From assembly GCA_944383765.1 (NCBI GenBank), contig CALWQT010000001.1:558001-622000 (forward strand): 64,000 bases of DNA, read 5' to 3'. The DNA comes from an uncultured Lachnospiraceae bacterium. GTDB taxonomy: Bacteria > Bacillota > Clostridia > Lachnospirales > Lachnospiraceae. Positions 53,288 through 62,757 of the stretch are shown here, in pieces (the stretch's first letter is position 1; each line of letters starts with the position of its first letter). A program made the translations under genes and the position numbers. Below the pieces are notes generated by a model. That model was not told the DNA's origin and did no database searches. It worked only from the letters and a program-made list of their open reading frames with translations.

Positions 53288-54731
53288 AATAGGTATCCAA
53301 CGGAGGCTGAACAGAGTCCGGAAGAGGACACTGATATCTGCCTCCATTCCGTTTTTTCACCTCTTCCTTTGCTTTCTCAATGATTTCCGGCTGCCCCATT
53401 GTCCTGATACAGGACAGTGCAAGAACCTTTGCGGCTGTCAATAATCCTTTATGTGCCAGAGGGCTGCACGACTGGGCTGTCATCTGCCAGGTATGCCCTA
53501 CATTGCCTACACAGGCTGTAGCAATATTCAGATTCAGTGTAGGAACCGCATATCCCACATCTCCCACATCCGTAGAACCGGCCTGGAGCCGGATTTTGGC
53601 AGGATCATATCCATGGATTTCCCCGTCTAACGGCCGGCTCATCATTTCTTCTACCCGTTCTTCTCCATAGAGTTCCTCTACCTGTTTCCGTATCTGCTTC
53701 TTGGTTTCTTCATTATAAGTATCCAAAAATCTCTTTGCCAGGGCATAGTCCTCTTCTGTCCATCTGGGCGCTCCGACCTCTTTCAGGCATTCATCCGCTA
53801 CACCTGCCAGGGCATGATTGGGAATATATTCGGTAAACGCCATGGCCAGTTCACATTCCATAGTAGTCCCCGTCATAATGGCAGCCCCTCTGGCTACCTC
53901 TTTCACACGTTCAAACAATTCTTTCACCTGGCTTACATAGGGCGCCCTCACTTCATAGCGGACCATAGCGTGGTCCTGGACCACATTCGGAGCTGTCCCG
54001 CCAGTATCAATATAGGCATAATGGATCCTCGCCTCAGGAATCACATGTTCTCTCAGATAATTGCAGCCCACTCCCATCAGCTCACAGGCATCTAACGCAC
54101 TTCTCCCCAGATAAGGAGTAGCTCCTGCATGGGAGGACACTCCTTTAAAGCGGAAATTAGCTCCCATGATAGCATTGGAATGAACCGATTCCACCTGATT
54201 CACGGTAGCCGGATGCCAGGTATACACAAAATCCACCTGTTCAAATACTCCTGCCCTTGCCATAAACTGTTTGGAACCAGCCCCTTCTTCCGCCGGACAC
54301 CCAAAATAAATGATAGTCCCGTCTTTTCCAGTCTCTTTCAGATACTCCTTGACTGCCACGGCAGCCCCCAAAGCCCCGGCTCCTAACGCACAATGGCCGC
54401 AGCCGTGTCCGGCCCCTCCCGGCACTTTTTCTTTTTTCTCCGGATTCCCGGCCTCCTGGCTAAGACCTGCCAGGGCATCATATTCTCCCAGAATCCCCAT
54501 GACCGGCTTCCCGCTTCCCTGGCTATACGTTGCTGAAAAACAGGTAGGAATTCCGGCAAGTCCCGTTTCTACCGAAAACCCCTCTTCTTTTAAGACCTGT
54601 TCCAGACAGGCAGCCGACTTTTCTTCCCGGAATGCCAGTTCTGCATATTTCCATACATCATCATTGACTTTTATAAAACGTTCTCTGTTGTTTTCAATAA
54701 AAGCATCAATCCATTCGGTATCTCTCATCAT
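53286..54731 (-). CDS. M20-family amidohydrolase, AbgB-like
   Basis: Zinc-dependent amidohydrolase resembling the B subunit of p-aminobenzoyl-glutamate hydrolase. 481 aa, the same length as E. coli AbgB. Metal and catalytic features: GILGEYDALAGLSQ, GHGCGHCALGAGALGAA (His and Cys ligands), FGCPAEEGAGSKQFMA (catalytic Glu pair) and the lid region SSHAGATPYLGRSALDA. Cytosolic, no signal peptide. It follows the ABC permease by 26 bases, so it probably hydrolyses the imported amino-acid or peptide conjugate. Exact substrate unknown; other M20D peptidases remain possible. Confidence 0.85.
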   Translation of the reverse strand: MMRDTEWIDAFIENNRERFIKVNDDVWKYAELAFREEKSAACLEQVLKEEGFSVETGLAGIPTCFSATYSQGSGKPVMGILGEYDALAGLSQEAGNPEKKEKVPGGAGHGCGHCALGAGALGAAVAVKEYLKETGKDGTIIYFGCPAEEGAGSKQFMARAGVFEQVDFVYTWHPATVNQVESVHSNAIMGANFRFKGVSSHAGATPYLGRSALDACELMGVGCNYLREHVIPEARIHYAYIDTGGTAPNVVQDHAMVRYEVRAPYVSQVKELFERVKEVARGAAIMTGTTMECELAMAFTEYIPNHALAGVADECLKEVGAPRWTEEDYALAKRFLDTYNEETKKQIRKQVEELYGEERVEEMMSRPLDGEIHGYDPAKIRLQAGSTDVGDVGYAVPTLNLNIATACVGNVGHTWQMTAQSCSPLAHKGLLTAAKVLALSCIRTMGQPEIIEKAKEEVKKRNGGRYQCPLPDSVQPPLDTY

Positions 54732-54757
54732 ACTTCTCCCTCTCTCATCATGTTATC

Positions 54758-55423
54758 TCAGCCTTCGCTGACTTTCAGTCTCCACTCCATCATATTCACT
54801 GCCTGGGACAATACAGTGGTGACCAGCAGATAAATAAGCCCTGCGATCACAATGGATTCAATCGGTACATAGGTGGCAGCCAGCACAGTCTTATAAGAAG
54901 TAGTCAGTTCGTTGATAAAGAATACGGAAGCCAGGGACACCTGCTTGATCATATTGACAAATTCATTTCCAAGGGCCGGCAGGATATTTCTCACAGCCTG
55001 GGGAAGGACCACCTTCACCATAGCCTGCGCTCCGGTAAGCCCAAGGCTTCTGGCAGCTTCCATCTGTCCTCCATCCACTGCCTGTATACCCGCACGGATA
55101 ATCTCTGCCACATAAGCCCCTGAATTTACGATCAGAGCAATGATAATGCAGACCACATCCGGTATTTCAAAAGGGAGAATTCTGGGAATCAGGATCCAGA
55201 AGAAATAAAGCTGCAGTAAAATAGGCGTTCCTCTCAGCACCCAGACATATCCTTTTACAAACCATTCCAACGGTTTTATTCTGGACATCCGCATAAATGC
55301 CAGTGCCATCCCTACTGCTGTCCCGGCTACAATGGTGATCCCAGCCAAACACAACGTCCCGGCCAGTCCCTGCATATAAACATATCCGTATTTATCCAGA
55401 ATCTTGAGCATCGTCTCCAGCAT
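54758..55423 (-). CDS. polar amino acid ABC transporter permease (HisM/GlnP type)
   Basis: Inner-membrane subunit of an amino acid importer. 221 aa, about five membrane segments. The EAA loop is visible in MEAARSLGLTGAQAMVKVVLPQA, with NEFVNMIKQVSLAS after it. GGAGG and GGAG precede ATG 55423. Fifteen bases separate it from the binding protein gene. No ATPase gene follows, although this permease type needs one. Confidence 0.92.
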   Translation of the reverse strand: MLETMLKILDKYGYVYMQGLAGTLCLAGITIVAGTAVGMALAFMRMSRIKPLEWFVKGYVWVLRGTPILLQLYFFWILIPRILPFEIPDVVCIIIALIVNSGAYVAEIIRAGIQAVDGGQMEAARSLGLTGAQAMVKVVLPQAVRNILPALGNEFVNMIKQVSLASVFFINELTTSYKTVLAATYVPIESIVIAGLIYLLVTTVLSQAVNMMEWRLKVSEG

Positions 55424-55438
55424 TCTCTCCTACCTCCC

Positions 55439-56371
55439 TTAGTTGATTCCTAAACTTGCCGCATACTGGGAATATTCTTCATACCACTCTTCATAAAGTC
55501 CTTCTTCTGTCATCTGGTCAATGATCCGGTTGACTTCCTCCAGAAGTTCCGTTTCTCCCTTCTTCATGCCGATTCTGGTTCCCTGGGTGGACTCATCAAC
55601 TACAAATCGAAAATCCGGCACGATAGCCATTCCGCAGTCAGGGTTTGCCTCCAGATAGAGTTCCGCCGTAGCCCCTGCGGTAATACAGGCATCTGCTTTG
55701 TTTTCCTGTACCATAAGAAATCCGTCTGTGGTAGCAGACACCCGTTTCATTTCCTTATATGCCGGTACCTGTTCCTGAGCAAACATTTCCTGAAGGGAAC
55801 CACTCTGCACTACGATCACCTTATCCCCCAGGCCTTCTGCACTCTGTATTTCGTCCAGATCTTCTTCTCTTACCAGAAGACCATACCATACCGTCTCTTC
55901 ATCATAATAATATCCTTTGGAAAGTTCCATGGCTTCCGCCCTTGCCGGAGTATAAGCCAGGGCTGAAATCGCCATATCATATTTCCCTTCCGTCACACTG
56001 CTGAGTACCGCAGTAAAGTCCAAAGGTACAATACGGCATTCCACACCCAACGCATCTGCGATATAGTGTGCCAGTTCCATATCAGCTCCCACATATCTAT
56101 CATCACCTTCTTTGGAAGGGTCAATAAATTCATTAGGAGCAAAATACGGCTCTGTAGCCACTTCCAGATAGCCTCTGGCTTTGATCTCTTCCAAACGGTT
56201 TCCTGAACCTGTCGCTTCTGTTTCTTCCTTATCCTCTGCCGCTGCCAGAACATCCGCTTCTCCCCCGGAAGGAGCCTCCACGGTTCCCAGTACCGAACAG
56301 CCAGCCAGCATAAGTGCGGATAAAACGCCTGTCATCCCTACCGTCATTTTCCATAGTCCTATATTTTTCAT
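55439..56371 (-). CDS. amino acid ABC transporter substrate-binding lipoprotein
   Basis: Extracellular solute-binding protein family 3. 310 aa. Lipoprotein signal peptide with lipobox LAGC (Cys near residue 25). SBP_bac_3 features: EIKARGYLEVATEPYFAPNE, VGADMELAHYIADALGVEC, and EGKYDMAISALAYTPARAE. A low-complexity Glu/Ala linker follows the Cys. GGAGGGACGAGA precedes the ATG and a consensus promoter lies at 56420-56448. First gene of the importer/amidohydrolase operon. The ligand is unknown. Confidence 0.93.
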   Translation of the reverse strand: MKNIGLWKMTVGMTGVLSALMLAGCSVLGTVEAPSGGEADVLAAAEDKEETEATGSGNRLEEIKARGYLEVATEPYFAPNEFIDPSKEGDDRYVGADMELAHYIADALGVECRIVPLDFTAVLSSVTEGKYDMAISALAYTPARAEAMELSKGYYYDEETVWYGLLVREEDLDEIQSAEGLGDKVIVVQSGSLQEMFAQEQVPAYKEMKRVSATTDGFLMVQENKADACITAGATAELYLEANPDCGMAIVPDFRFVVDESTQGTRIGMKKGETELLEEVNRIIDQMTEEGLYEEWYEEYSQYAASLGIN

Positions 56372-56419
56372 TCTCGTCCCTCCATTGGCTCAGACGCTTT
56401 AGTCTGCTAATATGGTAGC

Positions 56420-56448
56420 ATTATAAATTATCGTGACATCGCTGTCAA
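56420..56448 (-). promoter_or_regulatory. consensus promoter of the importer operon
   Basis: Minus-strand TTGACA, 17-base spacer, TATAAT, about 50 bases before the binding-protein ATG. A small CAGAC/GTCTG hairpin lies in the short leader. Confidence 0.85.
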
Positions 56449-56457
56449 TAGTTTTTA

Positions 56458-56489
56458 TAAAAAAACGTCCTGGTTTACACCAGAACGTT
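56458..56489 (-). terminator. terminator after the AICAR transformylase gene
   Basis: Minus-strand ACGT-CTGGT and ACCAG-ACGT arms with a GTAA loop, followed by seven Ts. Confidence 0.85.
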
Positions 56490-56504
56490 CGTCTGAATTC
56501 CTGA

Positions 56505-57683
56505 TCAATGATGGAACAACCTGATACCTGTAAACGCCATGACCATACCATAAGCATTACAAGTATCGATCACATTGTCATCTCTCACGGAGCCTCCCGG
56601 CTCTGCGATATATTTCACACCACTCTTATATGCCCGGTCAATATTGTCACCAAACGGGAAAAATGCATCCGAGCCCAAGGCTACTCCCTGCATCTGATCC
56701 AGCCATTTCCGCTTTTCCTCTCTGGTAAACACCGCTGGCTTTTCCTTAAAAATAGTTTCCCATCTTCCATCTGCCAAAACATCCATATAATCATCGCCAA
56801 TATACACATCAATGGCATTATCCCTGTCTGCCCTGCGGATTCCATCAATAAATGGAAGATTTAATACCTGGGGAGCCTGTCTTAAGAACCAGTTATCTGC
56901 CTTCTGGCCTGCCAGCCTGGTACAGTGTACCCTGGACTGCTGGCCTGCCCCGATTCCAATGGCCTGTCCGTCTTTCACATAGCATACAGAATTGGACTGG
57001 GTATATTTCAAAGTGATCAGAGCAATCATCAGATCCACTGCTGCGGAATCCGGAAGTTCCTTATTCTCTGTTACCACATTGGACAGCAGTTCTCTGTTCA
57101 CCGGCAATTCATTTCTTCCCTGTTCGAACGTAATGCCAAATACCTGTTTTCTCTCTACCGGATCCGGGCGATATGCCGGATCAATCTGTATCACATTATA
57201 GTTTCCATTCTTTTTTGATTTCAGGATTTCCAAAGCTTCCGGCTCAAATCCGGGAGCGATCACTCCGTCCGATACTTCCCGCTTGATAATCCGGGCAGTA
57301 TCCACATCACAGACATCAGACAGAGCAATAAAATCCCCAAAGGAAGACATTCTGTCTGCCCCTCTTGCTCTGGCATAAGCACAGGCAAGGGGAGAAAGTT
57401 CCCCCATATCCTCCACCCAGTAAATTTTCTTTAAAGTCTCCGTCAGTGGCAGCCCCACCGCCGCGCCTGCCGGTGAGACATGTTTGAAGGAAGTCGCTGC
57501 CGGAAGCCCCGTAGCTTCTTTCAATTCCTTTACCAGCTGCCAGCCGTTAAAAGCATCCAGAAAATTAATATATCCCGGTTTTCCGGAAAGAACTTCGATG
57601 GGAAGTTCCTTATCACCTTCCATATAAATCCTGGAAGGTTTCTGATTTGGATTGCAGCCATATTTTAATTCCATTTCTTTCAT
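56505..57683 (-). CDS. purH: stand-alone AICAR transformylase (PurH C-terminal domain)
   Basis: Formylates AICAR to FAICAR with 10-formyl-THF. 392 aa, containing only the AICARFT part of bifunctional PurH (about 510 aa). Features: [28 protein letters not shown] with catalytic Lys-His, [33 protein letters not shown] and [12 protein letters not shown]. The N-terminal methylglyoxal-synthase-like IMP cyclohydrolase domain is absent and is replaced by the separate PurO-type gene 16 bases upstream. GGAAGGGG precedes ATG 57683. Confidence 0.92.
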   Translation of the reverse strand: MKEMELKYGCNPNQKPSRIYMEGDKELPIEVLSGKPGYINFLDAFNGWQLVKELKEATGLPAATSFKHVSPAGAAVGLPLTETLKKIYWVEDMGELSPLACAYARARGADRMSSFGDFIALSDVCDVDTARIIKREVSDGVIAPGFEPEALEILKSKKNGNYNVIQIDPAYRPDPVERKQVFGITFEQGRNELPVNRELLSNVVTENKELPDSAAVDLMIALITLKYTQSNSVCYVKDGQAIGIGAGQQSRVHCTRLAGQKADNWFLRQAPQVLNLPFIDGIRRADRDNAIDVYIGDDYMDVLADGRWETIFKEKPAVFTREEKRKWLDQMQGVALGSDAFFPFGDNIDRAYKSGVKYIAEPGGSVRDDNVIDTCNAYGMVMAFTGIRLFHH

Positions 57684-57699
57684 ATGATTTTTCCCCTTC

Positions 57700-58413
57700 C
57701 TACCTGTTTTTATTTATGATCCTTGTCTCTTCTGCTCCCGACTGGATATCAATATACCGCACAAACAGAGATACTTTATTATCCTCATTCAGGCTCTCCC
57801 AGAGAAGATTGGCAAATGTATCAATATCCTGAAGAATCTCTACTCGTTTCGGTTCCCCTTCAAAACTGGGCAACGGATTTCCATCATGAAGATAGGTATG
57901 GATAAAACGTCCTTCTCCCGCAAGAGGTTTCTCATAGGCATAGGTATAACGGCAGCAGCCTGACGGATCTCCATTACTGCTTTTCAGGATTGATAAGGCA
58001 TAATTATACGATCCGTTTTCAATGTGGAGAATTCCGGAAATCCTGGGGGTGTAAGCCGGACCGTCCGGTTCAAATTCCCGGCTTCTCAAGGACTGCTCAA
58101 ACGTAAGCTGACGGTCCATGCCTTCATAAATGGTATCTGTCTGATCCCCGTTGGTAACAATTGTCTTATTCCCAAGAACTCTGACAGGAGCGTAGATGAT
58201 AAGGCTGGGGTCTGTCAGTTTGGAAGGGTCAAACGCCTGTGTCCGGATTCCATTTCCATCCGCCACAAAAACCCGATTCCGGCTGTTTTCACTCCGACCC
58301 ATAATAAAATAAGCGGTTACCGCTTTTTTACCATCTGGGGTTTTCCCTATCACGATTCCTCTTCCCGGATAAGAATTGGATTTCAGTTCTTTCTCCATTG
58401 ATACCATTTCCAT
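57700..58413 (-). CDS. purO: PurO-type IMP cyclohydrolase
   Basis: Closes FAICAR to IMP, the last step of purine synthesis, by the archaeal-type cyclohydrolase fold. 237 aa. Features: [20 protein letters not shown] at the N-terminus, [30 protein letters not shown], and the C-terminal YDI-type tail [21 protein letters not shown] precedes ATG 58413. First gene of the unit, with a ZTP riboswitch directly upstream and the transformylase directly downstream, so the two together replace PurH. Confidence 0.87.
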   Translation of the reverse strand: MEMVSMEKELKSNSYPGRGIVIGKTPDGKKAVTAYFIMGRSENSRNRVFVADGNGIRTQAFDPSKLTDPSLIIYAPVRVLGNKTIVTNGDQTDTIYEGMDRQLTFEQSLRSREFEPDGPAYTPRISGILHIENGSYNYALSILKSSNGDPSGCCRYTYAYEKPLAGEGRFIHTYLHDGNPLPSFEGEPKRVEILQDIDTFANLLWESLNEDNKVSLFVRYIDIQSGAEETRIINKNR

Positions 58414-58438
58414 GAAATAAGTCCTCCTTTTTCAACAC

Positions 58439-58540
58439 TAAAAAGGGCAGCCTGCTTCTGCAGACTGCCCAGACGGTCGACATTTTTCTTCCATGCGCTC
58501 CCTGTGGTTCACCCACTATCCGTCAGTTGCGCATCATGGT
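58439..58540 (-). promoter_or_regulatory. ZTP (pfl) riboswitch controlling purO-purH
   Basis: Minus-strand aptamer: AACTGACGG, GTGGGTGAACCAC hairpin, AGGGAGCGC, a linker, then the conserved pseudoknot part CCGTCTGGGCAG, merging into the terminator GGGCAG-x-CTGC ... GCAG-x-CTGCCC followed by TTTTT (58440-58470). ZTP/pfl riboswitches turn on one-carbon and purine genes when ZTP builds up under folate shortage, matching the genes behind it. Confidence 0.88.
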
Positions 58541-58590
58541 TTTATCTTATCTGATTCCAGAAAAAAAAGCAAGTTTTTTTCCAAAAAATA

Positions 58591-59946
58591 TTATTCATTT
58601 CTGATTGCAGCCAGAGGGCTCAGTTTCATGGCCCGGATCGCCGGCAGGAATCCTGCAACCATTCCCACTACCACAGCAAAACCCAGGGCAGACCCGGAAA
58701 GCCACAGAGGAATCCTGGAAATATCTCCTTCCATACCTCCCATCATAGAAGCTGCCACAGGAAAATGGTTGATCAGATAGGAAATCCCGTAACTCAGGAT
58801 CAGGCCGATCACACCTCCCAGTAAACCGATAAATCCCGACTCGATCAGAAACATATTCCGGATATTTCCCATGTCACAGCCCAGGACCTTCATGACTCCA
58901 ATCTCTTTCGTTCTCTCATAAATGGACATCATCATGGTATTGGCAATTCCAATAGCCGCTACAAACAGAGAAACCGCACCAATGCCGCCCAAGACCATCT
59001 GGATCATCTGGGATTGTTTCTTGCTCTGCTCCATCCACTCCGAGTTACTGTTGGCCTGAAAGCCCATATCCGTAATGGCTTCCTGCACTGCCTTTACATT
59101 GTCGATATCATCCACATATACGACTGCATTGTTATAGATAAAATAATTATAAGGCTTTCCTTTCTTATTCGTTGGCTGGCCTGGTATGGGATTCTTTTTA
59201 AACACCTGTTTTAATTGCTTTTTCAGTGCTTCCAGATCCGTATAGACACTCCAGGAATACTGATTGGCGTCTTCGATTCCTCCTTCCACTATTCCGGCTA
59301 CTGGAACCAGATATTTTTTAGGTGGTTTTACCGGTGTTCCGTCTCCATTTCCTCCATTCATAGACGTATAATACCCGTCCACATCATAAATGATATAAAG
59401 GGGATCATTCATCAAATCCACCGGCGGCAATTCTCCCGTCTCATAATAAGAACTGTTCTGCTTTCCATTGGAAAAATTCTGGATTACCCAGTTTCCCACC
59501 AACAGCTGAACCTCGCTGCCGTCCATCACCGGATAGGTTCCTTCTCCCACAGTTATCTGCTTCATATAGTCCTGGTTCACACCTACCAGACTGACATAAG
59601 ACGCCACATACTGTCCCTGCTTTAAAATCACATTCACATTCAGCAGGGGAGAGACCCCCTCCACATGGTCCATTCTCCTGATCGCCTCTATCGTCTCATC
59701 CGTCAAGTGGGCCGGTTCCTTGGAACTATTCTGGGTGCTGTACATATCACTGTATACGTTAATAGCTGTCATGCTTCCATAGGATTCCATCAGTTCCATC
59801 TGCATTTCACTCATTCCTATTCCCAAGGACATCATAACTACAATGGAAGCTGTACCTATGACAACACCAAGGACGGTCAATGCCGTCCTCAGCTTTCTTC
59901 GTCTCAAATTATTGACGCTCATGACCAGCAGGTCAAGAAATCTCAT
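58591..59946 (-). CDS. ABC transporter permease, MacB/FtsX type
   Basis: Membrane subunit of a MacB-like exporter or mechanotransmission complex. 451 aa. One N-terminal membrane segment (RTALTVLGVVIGTASIVVMM), a large extracytoplasmic MacB periplasmic core domain, then three C-terminal segments with the FtsX block GIANTMMMSIYERTKEIGVMKVLG. It overlaps the upstream exported-protein gene by 14 bases (GAGATAGACG before ATG 59946). Works with the ATPase at 61755. Confidence 0.93.
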   Translation of the reverse strand: MRFLDLLVMSVNNLRRRKLRTALTVLGVVIGTASIVVMMSLGIGMSEMQMELMESYGSMTAINVYSDMYSTQNSSKEPAHLTDETIEAIRRMDHVEGVSPLLNVNVILKQGQYVASYVSLVGVNQDYMKQITVGEGTYPVMDGSEVQLLVGNWVIQNFSNGKQNSSYYETGELPPVDLMNDPLYIIYDVDGYYTSMNGGNGDGTPVKPPKKYLVPVAGIVEGGIEDANQYSWSVYTDLEALKKQLKQVFKKNPIPGQPTNKKGKPYNYFIYNNAVVYVDDIDNVKAVQEAITDMGFQANSNSEWMEQSKKQSQMIQMVLGGIGAVSLFVAAIGIANTMMMSIYERTKEIGVMKVLGCDMGNIRNMFLIESGFIGLLGGVIGLILSYGISYLINHFPVAASMMGGMEGDISRIPLWLSGSALGFAVVVGMVAGFLPAIRAMKLSPLAAIRNE

Positions 59947-61753
59947 CGTCTATCTCCTCTTCCATCTGCTGCTTCTTTTTCTTCCTCCGCAGCACAAATA
60001 CTGTTACCCCTGCAGCTCCGCACAGGATCACTGCAAAGACGATTCCTTTATGTGAGGCAAAGAAGCCTTTCGGTTCCTCTTCTATGCCTTCCATATTTCC
60101 CACTTCCATATCTCCATAATCCACAGGAACATCTTCTGTTACCATCAGGCTCATTTCTTTCTCTACAAAGGAAGCGTCCCCATTTTCATCTTCATAGGAA
60201 ATTGTGATCTTAATCTTTCCGTCATCCATGGTGGGGGAAGCTCCCTTCACCATCACATCCACATTTCCGCTTTCTCCCGGTTTGATATTCCCCACATAAG
60301 CTTCTGCCGTTTCAATGGAGTCCCCTTCAAATTTTGCACTCACATTGTACAGGATTACTTTTCCTGTATTATTGATGGGGAACATGACATTTGTCTCAGA
60401 CCCCACCGTAATACTCTCCGGCATCACTTCAATAGTACCGGTATTCAGCCTGGGTATCTGCTTCACCGGAATATCAATGGATACTTTATTGGTAGCATTT
60501 TTAAATTCCGGGCTGTCATACGTTTCATTGATGGTAATGGCATAGGACCTCTGGTCTACTCCTGCCCTGGCGATCATATTCATCCTCAATTCTTTCACTT
60601 CCCCAGGTGCAAGACTGTCAACTGTAATGGACGAAGAGCCTGTTTCCGTAGTAAACACAGCGCTGTCTGATATTTTTTCAGATTCCAGAGAAAACAGGAT
60701 ATTGCTGGCAGGTATTCCGGAAGATGCATTTTTCATCCGCAGGACCAGTTCAAATTCCTGTCCGGCAATAATATCTGCCGGAATCGTTTCAAAACTGTCT
60801 ACCACAAGCCTTGCCTGGGTACGGTCATTCTGGTTGAACTCTCCCAGCTTGTCCTCTTTCTCTTTATTATGGATCCGTACATAAAAAGTCCGCTCCAGTT
60901 TCAGGTATTCCCCCGTATGGGTGGAATTATCCCGGTACTGGATAATAGCTTTAATAGGATAATATCCGCTGTATGTATCTTTCCGGATCGCCATACTGTA
61001 ATCCAGACTCACCGTCTGCCCCGGCGCCACTGATTCAAACCTGCGGTCATAATTGGAATCATTGATTTCAAATGGGAATTTCTGATGGTCCTCGCTCATT
61101 TCCAGGCTGACGATCACATCATACGCCGTTTCAATGCTGGCATTGCGCATATTCACACTGAAATTCATAACATTAGGGTAAGTGCCATCAGGCGTAGACT
61201 GCCCTTCTCCCAGCACCATATCCACTGTTCCCGTATCATCCTCGGAGTCTTCCGCTGTAGCTGCGGTCACCCAGATATTTACAAATTCATTTTCCATAGA
61301 AAAATTATCGCCAAAAGCTCGTACTTCAAAGCAATAATATCCTTCTTTAATATCCCGGCGCACTTTGGCGGACAACGTCACCGATTTGGATTTTCCCGCC
61401 TTTACCGTCCCCAGATTTTTCATGTTCTCATCATCAAACATGCCTTTTGTAATTTCAAAGGGAAACTGATAACTAGACTGCAAAGTCTCCGTATCATCTA
61501 AATATGTTACATCGTATTCTGAAAATCCCACCTTCAGGTTTTCAATATCATAACTTCCAGTATTCGTAAATTTGAATGTAACATTGGCTGTCTTTCCTGT
61601 TTTCGCCACAGTAATCGACTCCACAGAGATAAACTCATTGTCATTCATATTCTTATATGCTGCCTGGGCCGTAATTCCTCCTGTCTGAGGAAGGCTTCCC
61701 CATGCCATCACCGCTGCCAGGCATCCCACCAACAATCTCTTCCACTTTTTCAC
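59933..61753 (-). CDS. exported membrane-anchored multidomain protein (COG1361-like) of the ABC operon
   Basis: About 606 aa. Signal peptide at residues 1-32 (LLVGCLAAVMAWGSLPQ core). The long extracellular part has four to five Ig-like/NEW3 beta-sandwich domains, each with a VTFKFTNTGSYDIENLKVGF-type pattern. One C-terminal membrane helix (IVFAVILCGAAGVTVFVL) is followed by a Lys-rich, acid-ended tail. The GTG at 61753 has GAGGAGG nine bases upstream; the longer frame to 61774 overlaps the ATPase. Sandwiched between ATPase and permease, it is probably the extracellular subunit of that system. Substrate unknown. Confidence 0.82.
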   Translation of the reverse strand: MKKWKRLLVGCLAAVMAWGSLPQTGGITAQAAYKNMNDNEFISVESITVAKTGKTANVTFKFTNTGSYDIENLKVGFSEYDVTYLDDTETLQSSYQFPFEITKGMFDDENMKNLGTVKAGKSKSVTLSAKVRRDIKEGYYCFEVRAFGDNFSMENEFVNIWVTAATAEDSEDDTGTVDMVLGEGQSTPDGTYPNVMNFSVNMRNASIETAYDVIVSLEMSEDHQKFPFEINDSNYDRRFESVAPGQTVSLDYSMAIRKDTYSGYYPIKAIIQYRDNSTHTGEYLKLERTFYVRIHNKEKEDKLGEFNQNDRTQARLVVDSFETIPADIIAGQEFELVLRMKNASSGIPASNILFSLESEKISDSAVFTTETGSSSITVDSLAPGEVKELRMNMIARAGVDQRSYAITINETYDSPEFKNATNKVSIDIPVKQIPRLNTGTIEVMPESITVGSETNVMFPINNTGKVILYNVSAKFEGDSIETAEAYVGNIKPGESGNVDVMVKGASPTMDDGKIKITISYEDENGDASFVEKEMSLMVTEDVPVDYGDMEVGNMEGIEEEPKGFFASHKGIVFAVILCGAAGVTVFVLRRKKKKQQMEEEIDDEIS

Positions 61754-61754
61754 T

Positions 61755-62489
61755 TTATAGTTCCTCCTCATCATCGTGGTTCTGTTCTTCGATTTTCATT
61801 ACTTTTCCATCCACGATATGTATCTGTTTATCTGCAAAACCTGCCAGGTAATTGTCATGAGTAACCATGATCAGCGTCTGATTCTGCTCCCTGACAATGC
61901 GCCTCATCAGTTTCAGTACCTCTTTTGTCGTTTTGGAATCCAGATTTCCCGTTGGCTCGTCCGCAAATATGATTCTTGGATTCACCGCCAGTGCCCGGGC
62001 AATCCCCACTCTCTGCTGCTGTCCGCCGGACATTTCATTGGCCATACGATCCATCTGCTTTTCCAATCCTACCAGTTTCAGATACTGCTTCGCCTTTTCC
62101 GTGCGTTCCTTCTTTCCTACTCCCCGAAAAGAAAGGGGAAGGGCCACATTTTCCACTGCATTTAACGTTTTGATCAGATTATAGGACTGGAAGATAAATC
62201 CCACATTCTGCCTTCGGAATGTCACCAGCTGGCTCTCCGTCATCTTCTCTATGTGAGTTCCGGCAATGATGATTTCCCCTTTTGTAGGTTTTTCCAGTCC
62301 GGCCATCATATTCAGCAGAGTGGATTTCCCTGACCCGGAAGGTCCCACAACGGCACAGAATTCTCCTTTGTTCAGAGAAAAATCCACACCATTCAGGGCA
62401 TATACTTTACTCTCTCCCACCCGGTATATCTTGTACAGGTTTTTTACCTGTATAATCGGTTTTTCTTTCCCTTTTTCTGTTTCTGCCAC
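61755..62489 (-). CDS. ABC transporter ATP-binding protein, MacB/LolD type
   Basis: ATPase subunit. 244 aa. Walker A GPSGSGKSTLLNM, Q-loop FIFQSYNLI, signature MSGGQQQRVGIARAL, Walker B RIIFADEPTGNLDSKT, H-loop MVTHDNYLA. The start is GTG 62489 with GGAGG eight bases before it. First gene of the three-gene operon; the following exported-protein start lies just after its stop. An acidic tail ends the protein. The promoter could be AAGACA, 17 bases, TATGAT near 62517-62545 (weak). Confidence 0.95.
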   Translation of the reverse strand: MAETEKGKEKPIIQVKNLYKIYRVGESKVYALNGVDFSLNKGEFCAVVGPSGSGKSTLLNMMAGLEKPTKGEIIIAGTHIEKMTESQLVTFRRQNVGFIFQSYNLIKTLNAVENVALPLSFRGVGKKERTEKAKQYLKLVGLEKQMDRMANEMSGGQQQRVGIARALAVNPRIIFADEPTGNLDSKTTKEVLKLMRRIVREQNQTLIMVTHDNYLAGFADKQIHIVDGKVMKIEEQNHDDEEEL

Positions 62490-62624
62490 ATCATATTCCT
62501 CCTGTGTTATGGTTTTATCATACTATGATTTCATAGAAATGTCTTTAATATTTTTTTGAAAATATTTACTATTTCCTTACGTACGCATGATCAAAAAAGA
62601 ATACAAATTTTTTTCAAAAAGGAC

Positions 62625-62653
62625 TGGAAATCTGTCATCATATGGAGTATAAT
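62625..62653 (+). promoter_or_regulatory. promoter of pyrB-pyrI
   Basis: Plus-strand TGGAAA, 17-base spacer, TATAAT. Perfect -10, weak -35. Transcription would start about 20 bases before the leader-peptide ATG. Confidence 0.6.
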
Positions 62654-62679
62654 GAAAAAAATTTCAGGAGGGATTTCCC

Positions 62680-62757
62680 ATGTTTCAGATTACCATTTGT
62701 AAAAATCGGCTTCTGCCATTTCATTTTCATAAAACCATCACGACTCACAAACGTTGA
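62680..62757 (+). CDS. pyrB leader peptide (25 aa), candidate
   Basis: A 25-codon frame with a strong AGGAGG site eight bases before its ATG (62666-62671). It reads [20 protein letters not shown] and five more residues and stops at 62757, inside the 5' arm and loop of the attenuator hairpin. It is out of frame with pyrB. A translated peptide that ends in the terminator is the layout of the E. coli pyrBI leader, where ribosomes follow a UTP-starved, pausing polymerase and prevent the hairpin. The leader is rich in U, especially 62711-62730. Confidence 0.5.
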   Translation: MFQITICKNRLLPFHFHKTITTHKR

